DNA of 29,210 nucleotides. Source: Saccoglossus kowalevskii (lineage: Eukaryota; Hemichordata; Enteropneusta; Harrimaniidae). The position numbers were made by a program, and so were the translations under genes. Shown one piece after another: positions 18,989-29,210 of the stretch (position 1 is its first letter; every line of letters starts with the position of its first letter). The stretch covers positions 555,824 to 585,033 of the forward strand of contig NW_003137828.1 in assembly GCF_000003605.2 (NCBI RefSeq), read 5' to 3'. Under the pieces are notes generated by a model. The model was not told where the DNA came from. It was given only the letters and a program-made list of their open reading frames with translations, and did no database searches.

Positions 18989-21900
18989 CGATATCATAAT
19001 ATGTATATCTGTCAATGTTCAATATCATAATATGTATATCTGCCAATGTGCGATATCATGATCTGTATATATGCCAATGTGCGATATCATGATCTGTATG
19101 TATGCCAATGTGCAATATCATGATCTGTATATATGCCAATGTGCGATATCATGATCTGTATATATGCCAATGTACGATATCATAATATGTATATCTGCCA
19201 ATGTGCGATATCATGATCTGTATATATGCCAATGTGCGATATCATAATATGTATATCTGCCAATGTTCAATATCATAGTATGTATATCTGCCAATGTACA
19301 ATATCATAATATGTATATCTGCCAATGTACAATATCATAATATGTATATCTGCCAATGTGCAATATCATAATATGTATATCTGCCAATGTGCGATATCAT
19401 AATATGTATATCTGCCAATGTGCAATATCATAATATGTATATCTGCCAATGTACAATATCATAATATGTATATCTGCCAATGTACAATATCATAATATGT
19501 ATATCTGCCAATGTGCAATATCATAATATGTATATGTGCCAATGTGCAATATCATAATATGTATATCTGCCAATGTGCAATATCATAATATGTGTATCTG
19601 CCAATGTACAATATCATAATATGTATATCTGCCAATGTGCAATATCATAATATGTATATCTGCCAATGTGCAATATCATAATATGTATATCTGCCAATGT
19701 TCAATATCATAATATGTATATCTGCCAATGTTCAATATCATAATATGTATATCTGCCAATGTGCAATATCATAATATGTATATCTGCCAATGTATGATAT
19801 AATGTTCTATCATATATGCCAATGAACGATATCATGGTCTGTATATCTGCCAATGTGCGATATCATGATCTGTATATATGCCAATGTGCGATATCATAAT
19901 ATGTATATCTGCCAATGTACAATATCATAATATGTATATCTGCCATTGTGCGATATCATGATCTGTATATCTGCCAATGTACGATATCATAATATGTATA
20001 TCTGCCAATGTTCAATATCATAATATGTATATCTGCCAATGTGCAATATCATAATATGTATATCTGCCAATGTGCAATATCATAATATGTATATCTGCCA
20101 ATGTGCAATATCATAATATGTATATCTGCCAATGTGCAATATCATAATATGTATATCTGCCAATGTACAATATCATAATATGTATATCTGCCAATATGCG
20201 ATATCATAATATGTATATCTGCCAATGTGCAATATCATAATATGTATATCTGCCAATGTGCAATATCATAATATGTATATCTGCCAATGTGCAATATCAT
20301 AATATGTATATCTGCCAATGTGCGATATCATAATATGTATATCTGCCAATGTGCAATATCATAATATGTATATCTGCCAATATGCGATATCATAATATGT
20401 ATATCTGCCAATGTGCAATATCATAATATGTATATCTGCGAATGTGCGATATCATAATATGTATATCTGCCAATGTGCGATATCATAATATGTATATCTG
20501 CGAATGTGCAATATCATAATATGTATATCTGCCAATGTGCGATATCATAATATGTATATCTGTCAATGTACAATATCATAATATGTATATCTGCCAATGT
20601 GCGGTATCATAATATGTATATCTGTCAATGTACAATATCATAATATGTATATCTGCCAATGTGCAATATCATAATATGTATATCTGTCAATGTACGATAT
20701 CATAATATGTATATCTGCCAATGTGCAATATCATATTATGTATATCTGCCAATGTATGATATCATGTTCTATATATATGCCAATGTACGATATCATAATA
20801 TGTATATCCGCCAGTGTACGATATCATATGTATATCTGCCAATGTACGATATCATAATATGTATGATATAATGTTCTATCATATATGCCAATGAACGATA
20901 TCATGGTCTGTATATCTGCCAATGTACAATATCATAATATGTATATCTGCCAATGAACGATATCATGGTCTGTATATCTGCCAATGTACAATATCATGAT
21001 CTGTATATATGCCAATGTGCTATATCATGATCTGTATGTATGCCAATGTGCCATATCATGAACTGTATAATTGTCAATGTGCAATATCATGATCTGTATA
21101 TATGCCAATGTGCCATATCATAAACTGTATATATGCCAATGTGCGATATCATGATCTGTATATATGCCAATGTGCCATATCATAAACTGTATATCTGCCA
21201 ATGTGCCATATCATAACTGTATATCTGCCAATGTGCAATATCATGATCTGTATATATGCCAATGTGCCATATCATAAACTGTATATATGCCAATGTGCGA
21301 TATCATGATCTGTATGTATGCCAATGTGCCATATCATAAACTGTATATATGCCAATGTGCGATATCATGATCTGTATATATGCCAATGTGCCATATCATA
21401 AACTGTATATCTGCCAATTTGCCATATCATAACTGTATATCTGCCAATGTGCGATATCATGATCTGTATATATACCAATGTGCCATATCATAAACTGTAT
21501 ATATGCCAATGTGCGATATCATGATCTGTATATATGCCAATGTGCCGTATCATAAACTGTATATCTGCCAATGTGGCATATCATAAACTGTATATATGCC
21601 AATGTGCCATATCATGATCTGTGTATATGCCAATGTGCCATATCATAAACTGTATATCTGCCAATGTGCCATATCATAAACTGTATACATGCCAATGTGC
21701 GATATCATGATATGTATGTCTGCCAATGTGCCATATCATAAACTGTATATATGCCAATGTGCGATATCATGATATGTATGTCTGCCAATGTGCCATATCA
21801 TAAACTGTATACATGCCAATGTGCGATATCATGATATGTATGTCTGCCAATGTGCCATATCATAAACTGTATATATGCCAATGTGCGATATCATGATCTG

Positions 21901-22234
21901 TATATATGCCAATGTGCCATATCATAAACTGTATATCTGCCAATGTGCCATATCATAACTGTATATCTGCCAATGTGCGATATCATGATCTGTATATATA
22001 CCAATGTGCCATATCATAAACTGTATATATGCCAATGTGCGATATCATGATCTGTATATATGCCAATGTGCCGTATCATAAACTGTATACATGCCAATGT
22101 GCCATATCATAAACTGTATATATGCCAATGTGCCATATCATAAACTGTATACATGCCAATGTGCGATATCATGATCTGTATGTCTACCAATTTGCGATAT
22201 CATAAACTGTATATTTGCCAATGTGCGATATCAT
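18989..22234. repeat. 31-bp minisatellite, about 105 copies
   Basis: The unit is 31 bp (CAATGTGCAATATCAT followed by AATATGTATATCTGC), with some 30-bp units lacking one A. Three main types occur: CATAATATG, CATGATCTG and CATAAACTG. The left two thirds are mostly the first type; the right third alternates the other two as 62-bp dimers. Larger block duplications are present (see findings). Since 31 is not a multiple of three and most units contain TAA, the array is not coding; the 70-codon frame at 20659-20871 is incidental. Confidence 0.98.
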
Positions 22235-25211
22235 TCACGAGTAGTACAATCTCTCTGTAGTTGTGTTATAGCAATACATGCCGTATGGACGTGGTCACGG
22301 TCACCTACTTGACAACATAGATAACACAGCTACAATTTTTCAAATTATAAACACTCTTCAACTGATTGATTGCAGACATAGGCTGACAGTGACAGTTAAT
22401 TGGCATATGAACAATCTGTAAAGTAATTAATATTTTATGACACACGTTCCGTACACGAGGCATGTATGTCATGCTGTCAACCCATGCCATAGATTCCACA
22501 AGCCGAGCATGATATTCAACTCAACATTATGACGGGTCTTCCATGAGACTGAGGTCTTATATGACCGGGTTGTGATTGGTCAATCAACTATTTAACCCAA
22601 TCAACGCCAACGTCAAATGTTGTCCGTCACTTTCACAAAATAAACTTGAAGAATTATTTTCAAATTTGTTTCCCCAAATATTCTGTTAAAGAGCTGTTGC
22701 AATAGTGATGGCCAGATGCCGTTAACATCATAACAAAGAGGTGGGGGAGTAGTCCGATAGTGGACTCGATGAGTATGCGCCACTGTTTTGACCCCAAATT
22801 TTAGGGTTTTCTACTATTTTACCAACACTTTTGGCAAAAAACGAAATTTCTTACCCAAAAAATCAATCTTTTTGGGTCAACTGGCTTCGGAGCACTCCCA
22901 CGGAAAATCCAGGTGAGTACCAGCTCCCGGGAATGATACAGCGGCTACCTACACTGAATCTACACATTTTATACAAATGATTTCACTTGTTGTAAACATT
23001 ATATATAATGAGCAAACGATATAGTCTGGCAATGACGCCAGGACAATAATATACGTCTCCTACCCATGTATGAAACGTGAAACATCCAAAAAATAGTATA
23101 TTCCCAGATTTAATGATTACACATATAAACCATGAGTGAAAAGAATCGTGGAACTATGATTGATCGAACTACGATTACTACGATTGTCGCGAGCTGGGGA
23201 CCAACTTGAATCGAAGCCTATTCGTGAGTAGACGTCCTGAAGTAACAATTTGAATATATCGTGCTTTCGTTATTTTTATACATACAATATCACAGCACAC
23301 CGAACCACACAATACCCTACCATACCATACCATACCATATGACATTATAGCCAAGTGATGGCGTTTACTATAATTCTAGACCACTCACTCAAATCAAGAT
23401 GGTCGTATTACAATTCTTACATATCTGATCATCATAAGTTCCTTTTAAGTAGAAGGCTGTTTGCCATATGTCGTCTCCCTACAGTTCAATGTGTCCCACA
23501 TAATCCCCAGTGCTAGCGCTCAAACAAACCTTCCGGTTTATGTTAGTCGACACACAATGTCAGCACGCTGTGTACTGTATATTATTCATATATACACGGT
23601 ATCATTTCGACGACAGATCAATATTCGACAAAATCAGGGCAAACGAGTTTATCCCGGTCAGTTTGCTCAATAAGAGGGCAACGGCACAGTTATATATAAA
23701 ACTAAGACAGGACACGGATTTATAAACAATTATTTTCAACTTTTACGACTATTTTCGGTAATCTAACGTACTAATAGCGATATTACAAGAAACGCACTCT
23801 CGCGCTTTGCGGGTTTTTGAAAACACGTATTTTATGTGCGCGTTAATCGCCACATTCAAAAACGCACGCGTTACGCGCTTTTTGTACCACTGCGAAAATG
23901 AATCTGAGAAATACACGAATAACTTGTTTCTCTGGCTCACTAATTTGCATTGGAAAAAAGTAGAAATGTAGGATTGTCTTGCGATTTTGTGATCATATCT
24001 CAATTCGTAGAACTTCATAAATTCGCGTGAGATCTTTATCACACACGTGTGCATCATCATCTTATAATTTATTCAATTTGTTGAGTTAGTAGTTGGCTAG
24101 ATGAGTTACTCACATAACCCTTATTGGAACTCAGTGTCACATAGATGCACATTTGCTGTTAAGTATGTACTGAAAATGGGATTTTTTTGTCAGTTTTAAT
24201 GACTTGGTTTATTAACACAGAGAAACAGAAACATAAATTATGAACAATAGAGCAACACCAACCCCACAGCGGCTAATTAAAAACGTTATAATGAGCCTTA
24301 ATCGCAGATGGCCGCCGACGTCTCGTTGAAAGCGAGACCCACGCGACTTATCCCTACCCATCATAATGTTCAATTCTCTGCCGCCTTTGCACCCACTGTT
24401 CCAAATGGCTACGAAGCACTCTCGCTCTCAGCGATATCTTGATGGGCATTTGCAAATAAGCTATGATTTTGCCAGACTACCATACCTTCAACTAAATTAA
24501 ATATAATGCACACTCTTATTATTAGTAGTAGTCGTTGTCTGTTGCCCCAATGAGGAAAACGCAGGTGAACAATCTCGTAACATCGTGTTCTATCACTGTT
24601 AAATGTGCGTGAACATGACGTCATCGGGTGTGAGATCATAAAGTGATATGTGTAAAACGAGACTCGTACTGACGATGGTGACGTGGTCATTTATATACAT
24701 AGACTAATTCACAACAGCAGATGGTTTGACTTACTCAAAGGCTTAAACTTTGAAGACAAAAACGTTGTCTCAATTTTGCGGTCTGATATTAAATGTTTAC
24801 AAGTAAAAACGAAAACATTTACACAATGTCGGTGCGTTTGACAATCGATACCTCTAGCATGCCTACTTCCACGAGTAGAGATAAGCCAAATGGAAATAAT
24901 GCAATTGACCCGACTCGGCATGAAAGGGTAACGTAGCATGGTGTATCCTATCGGTTATTGCAGAAATTCAAAGTGACACGCGAGTACATGTACGCGTGGG
25001 AAGAAATACGTGATTGGGTCAAATAAACCCGGGTGATATGGACATAATTGGATGTAGATGCACTACACACAGCAGGGGAACAGCACAACATACTATTGAT
25101 ATTTTTATGAAAACAGAAGGATAATGCTTCTATGGAAACAACAGTCTATAATTCAATAACTAATACATTTACCTATTTTTGTACGTGACATCATATTCGC
25201 AAAATTTGCGT

Positions 25212-25225
25212 GTTGCCATAGTAAC
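25212..25225. promoter_or_regulatory. RFX X-box-like site
   Basis: GTTGCCATAGTAAC fits the X-box half-sites around AT. A near-copy (GTTGCCATAGTAAT) is at 25936-25949, and a palindromic relative is at 4765-4778. The repeated 13-base identity could also reflect a shared ancient repeat. Confidence 0.3.
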
Positions 25226-25728
25226 ATATAATTTGAAGTTATTGACAATTCACAGTCATTCGTAGTTCCCACACCCGCTTCGAACCCAGTAATGTACAAC
25301 TCTGACAACTCATTCTCGCTATCGCAGTGTCTTGCCTGTGTGTCATAGTCGAGTGGAGCGGGCGGAACTTGATGCCGTAAGGCAGGTCGTGGCTTGCGAC
25401 GTTGTAATAGTTACGTTACACATAAAACTAAAGAGTCAAAACTAAAGTTCGGAGTAGTTTAATGTGTTTTTATTGTCAAACTGAATGTTGAAATATATAA
25501 TTTACAAAGATTTTGATAAATCAATGTCTTCATGTTGCGCACCGCAAGATTCGATTGATGAAATAACGACCTCCGCAATAACATGTAATTTGAATTACTG
25601 TGTTTAATAGTACGTACTATTAATTGAGTGAGCATGCGTATTTTTGTATTTCATCGAAACTTGCTGCAAAATCAATGTTTCAATTTATGACAAATGACAT
25701 TCCGTGTGATAAATAATGTATGATAAAA

Positions 25729-25764
25729 ATATTATTATATATCCGACCATGCATATAATAATAT
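25729..25764. repeat. Perfect 12-bp inverted repeat
   Basis: ATATTATTATAT and ATATAATAATAT flank a 12-base loop (25741-25752). The arms are A/T only, so this is a weak hairpin in AT-rich DNA and may be incidental. Confidence 0.75.
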
Positions 25765-26751
25765 CGTGGCCGAAACTCCGTACTGATAACAACACATATT
25801 CTAACTTTGCCGAAGTGAGCAAGGCTATAACCAAAACTATAAAAGCATTTTCGCTGTCATCACAGAAATATTGAACGATTGATCATTCGTTGCATCTTAT
25901 CTCTAAACTGATATTATGCATCAATGCACTCCACGGTTGCCATAGTAATTTCTTGTTATGATAAAAGTGAAATACTATATATTGTCACACTACAATTACA
26001 ATCGTACACAGGCGTGAGGTTCCGTAAATTTAATTCTTGCTATTGTCTCAGCAACGTTTGCATTTATATATATTTAACGGGTCATCGCTGCATTTTTTTC
26101 AATGTTGTTATTTTTATATGTATAACTGGGTAACAAATAGGTATCACGTGATAATACGTCATGTGACATGACATATATTAGTATACAGTATGCAAAAATA
26201 ATGATTGGTCAACTAAATATATTAGCGTGCTTTTTGCATATGCGTTACATGAATATTCCACTTCAATGCCTGGTTATAAAATACGAAATAATAATTGACA
26301 ACAAGTACTTCTATCAACTGCCAAGTATCAGACAATTGGTCACATAATCGATTGATGAATATTGATATTATATATTATTATATCATATTTCTTGTCTCTG
26401 ACGTCATTTTGAATGTTACTGGTCTCTGATTTTATAATAACCGGGACACTTAGATTGTTGACAGCAACTAGACGGATAACACTTTCTGATGCATTTGCAC
26501 TGGAGGTTAAGTTTGGAAACTCAGAAAGTCACTGCTTTTCTGTCTCTGCTTCACCTTATTTACAAACAAACAGCCTGTCCCAGTTTCACCTTACTGTCTG
26601 TATAGTAGTACCTGTTTCAATTTTACCTCACCTGTCTGTCAGCCTCTGTACGCCAGAAACTCCTCGCTGTCGTGGGTTATCTACGACTTACTGTCTGTCT
26701 GTCTGTCTCGATTTCACTGTATTTTTTAAAGAAAATATAAACCCTAATGTA

Positions 26752-29210
26752 CATTATTTATATGAAAACGTATAGACATAAATGCACGTATTAATATGAG
26801 AAAGTATAGACCTGAATGCACGTATTTATAAGAGAAAGTATAGACATAAATGCACGTAGTTATATGAGAAAGTATAGACCTGAATGCACGTATTTATATG
26901 AGAAAGTATAGACATAAATGCACGTATTTATATGAGAAAGTATAGACCTGAATGCACGTATTTATATGAGAAAGTATAGACATAAATGCACGTATTTATA
27001 TGAGAAAGTATAGACCTGAATGCACGTATTTATATGAGAAAGTATAGACATAAAAGCACGTATTTATATGAGAAAGTATAGACCTGAATGCACGTATTTA
27101 TATGAGAAAGTATAGATCTGAATGCACGTATTTATATGAGAAAATATATACCTGAATGCGCGTATTTATATGAGAAAATATAGACCTGAATGCATGTATT
27201 TATATGAGAAAATATAGACCTGAATGCGCGTATTTATATGAGAAAATATAGACCTGAATGCGCGTATTTATATGAGAAAATATAGACCTGAATACGCGTA
27301 TTTATATGAAAAAATATAGACCTGAATGCACGTATTTATATGAGAAAATATAGACCTGAATGCACGTATTTATATGAGAAAATATAGACCTGAATGCGCG
27401 CATTTATATGAGAAAGTATAGACCTGAATGCACGTATGAATATGAGAAAGTATAGACCTGAATGCACGTATTTGTATGAGTAAGTATAGACCTGAATGCA
27501 CGTATTTATACGAGAAAGTATAGACCTGAATGCACGTATTTATATGAGAAACTTATAGACCTGAATGCACGTATTTATATGAGAAAGTATAGACCTGAAT
27601 GCACGTATTTATAAGAAAAAGTATAGACCTGAATGCACGTATGAGTATGAGAAAGTATAGACCTGAATGCACGTAATTGTATGAGAAAGTATAGACCTGA
27701 ATGCACGTATTTATATGAAAAAGTATAGACCTGAATGCACGTATGAGTATGAGAAAATATAGACCTGAATGCACGTATTTGTATGAGTAATTATAGATCT
27801 GAATGCACGTATTAGTATGAGAAAATATATAGACCTGAATGCACGTATTTGTATAAGAAAGTATAGACATAAATCCGCGTATTTATATGAGAAACTATAG
27901 ACCTGGATGCACGTATTTATATGAGAAAGTATAGACCTGAATGCACGTATTAGTATAAGAAAGTATAGACCTGAATGCACGTATTTATATGAGAAAATAT
28001 AGACCTGAATACGCGTATTTATATGAGAAAATATAGACCTGAATGCACGTATTTATATGAGAAAATATAGACCTGAATGCGCGTATTTATATGAGAAAAT
28101 ATAGACCTGAATGCACGTATTTATATGAGAAAATAAAGACCTGAATACGCGTATTATTATGAGAAAATATAGACCTGAATGCACGTATTTATATGAGAAA
28201 ATATAGACCTGAATGCGCGTATTTATATGAGAAAATATAGACCTAAATACGCGTAATTATATGAGAAAGTATAGACCTGAATGCACGTATGAGTATGAGA
28301 AAGTATAGACCTGAATGCATGTATTTGTATGAGTAAGTATAGACCTGGATACACGTATTTATATGAGAAAGTATAGACCTGAATGCACGTATTTATATGA
28401 GAAAATATAGACCTGAATACGCGTATTTATATGAGAAAATATAGACCTGAATGCACGTATTTATATGAGAAAATATAGACCTGAATGCGCGTATTTATAT
28501 GAGAAAATATAGACCTGAATGCGCGTAATTATATGAGAAAGTATAGACCTGAATGCACGTATGAGTATGAGAAAGTATAGACCTGAATGCATGTATTTGT
28601 ATGAGTAAGTATAGACCTGGATACACGTATTTATATGAGAAAGTATAGACCTGAATGTACGTATTTATATGAGAAAATATAGACCTGAATGCGCGTATTT
28701 ATATGAGAAAATATAGACCTGAATGCGCGTATTTATATGAGAAAATATAGACCTGAATGCACGTATTTATATGAGAAAATATAGACCTGAATACGCGTAT
28801 TTATATGAGAAAATATAGACCTGAACGCACGTATTTATATGAGAAAATATAGACCTGAATGCGCGTATTTATATGAGAAAATATAGACCTGAAAGCGCGT
28901 AATTATATGAGAAAGTATAGACCTGAATGCACGTATGAGTATGAGAAAGTATAGACCTGAATGCATGTATTTGTATGAGTAAGTATAGACCTGGATACAC
29001 GTATTTATATGAGAAAGTATAGACCTGAATGCACGTATTTATATGAGAAAGTATAGACCTGAATGCACGTATTTATATGAGAAAGTATAGACCTGAATGC
29101 ACGTATTTATAAGAAAAAGTATAGACCTGAATGCACGTATGAGTATGAGAAAGTATAGACCTGAATGCACGTATTTGTATGAGAAAGTATAGACCTGAAT
29201 GCACGTATTT
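26752..29210. repeat. 34-bp minisatellite, at least 71 copies, open at the right edge
   Basis: The unit is 34 bp (TAGACCTGAATGCACG followed by TATTTATATGAGAAAGTA); the first good unit starts at 26773, after a degenerate one. Variants include ACATAAATG for ACCTGAATG, GCGCG for GCACG, AAAATA for AAAGTA, and TATGAGTATGAG or TTGTATGAGTAA for TTTATATGAG. The left end alternates two variants as 68-bp dimers, and the right end has 8- and 11-unit block duplications. Minus-strand frames (27553-27980) stay open only where variants remove TAA, so they are by-products. The array continues past the window. Confidence 0.98.

Larger units (their letters stand above)
22235..26690. other. Gene-free interval between the two minisatellites
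   Basis: No gene is recognised; the open frames are at most about 105 codons and lack domains. Content includes two ATTGG/CCAAT motifs near 22575-22605, four copies of CCATA (23320-23339), an AGATGGCCGCC YY1-like site near 24306-24316, a GTCTCG/CGAGAC hairpin (24320-24338), perfect CREs at 24616-24623 and 26399-26406, and a GTCATG-TGA-CATGAC palindrome (26158-26172). From 26413 to 26775 a 120-codon plus-strand frame covers a CTGTCTG-rich low-complexity stretch, including (CTGT) runs at 26691-26708; I do not consider it a gene. Confidence 0.6.

Noticed and set aside
20659..20871. A 70-codon repeat protein in the 31-bp array.
   Set aside because: It is a chance open stretch in a tandem array whose period is not a multiple of three; most units carry stops.
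18989..22234. CRISPR-like array.
   Set aside because: The units are contiguous tandem copies without unique spacers, in a eukaryotic context.
25270..25300. Possible tRNA B box on the minus strand (GGGTTCGAAGC).
   Set aside because: No matching A box or acceptor stem lies at the right distance.
26413..26775. A 120-codon Ser/Leu-rich plus-strand frame before the 34-bp array.
   Set aside because: It covers CTGTCTG-rich low-complexity DNA and runs into the minisatellite. No domain, signal or splice evidence.
27553..27980. Minus-strand repeat proteins of 89 and 105 codons with YVHSGLYF and AFRSIL repeats.
   Set aside because: They are the 34-bp minisatellite read through all three frames. They stay open only where unit variants remove TAA, with no start context or support for expression.

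Overview
The window looks like nuclear DNA from an invertebrate animal. It is AT-rich and mostly non-coding, with tandem repeats, decayed non-LTR retrotransposons (LINEs), small inverted-repeat transposons (MITEs), and one long animal-type BTB/Kelch-like coding exon. There are no operons, bacterial ribosome-binding sites, CRISPR arrays or rRNA genes. I cannot name the phylum; a spiralian or a basal deuterostome would both fit.

Layout. Positions 1-10,360 have no convincing gene. They hold an (AAAT)n microsatellite at the left edge, a duplicated 21-mer, a nuclear-receptor-like half-site triplet (4251-4270), a ~0.7-kb fold-back element with a decayed MITE inside one arm (5148-5864), promoter-like clusters (3514-3540, 5880-6030, 7130-7450), and an ancient ~44-bp tandem repeat (9041-9384). 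The one confident gene is at 10,376-13,165 (+). It is a single coding exon with a BTB domain, a long acidic Ser-rich linker carrying two beta-TrCP-type DSG motifs, an SR-rich segment and a C-terminal Kelch-like region. A good 3' splice site lies just before its likely start codon.

From 13,166 to 18,990 the sequence records repeated transposon insertion. Two copies of one ~165-bp MITE lie in opposite orientation (15605-15770 and 17323-17487). The second sits inside a frameshifted LINE reverse-transcriptase remnant, just upstream of its ADD motif, and the interrupted LINE shows the target to be TTAA (or TA). A minus-strand open frame at 16537-16836 may be an exon or fragment of a multi-pass membrane protein. 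A second LINE remnant (minus strand, CCHC-like C-terminus, 18753-18988) directly abuts the first large minisatellite.

Two arrays dominate the right side. A 31-bp-unit array of ~105 copies spans 18989-22234. A 34-bp-unit array of at least 71 copies runs from about 26752 off the right edge. Both show nested higher-order structure: alternating dimers and multi-unit block duplications. The 4.4 kb between them has only scattered motifs and hairpins.

I see no multi-gene system here. The most distinctive items are the architecture of the BTB protein, the MITE-in-LINE nesting with a readable target site, and the higher-order structure of the arrays. All family calls were made by eye from motifs, without database searches.
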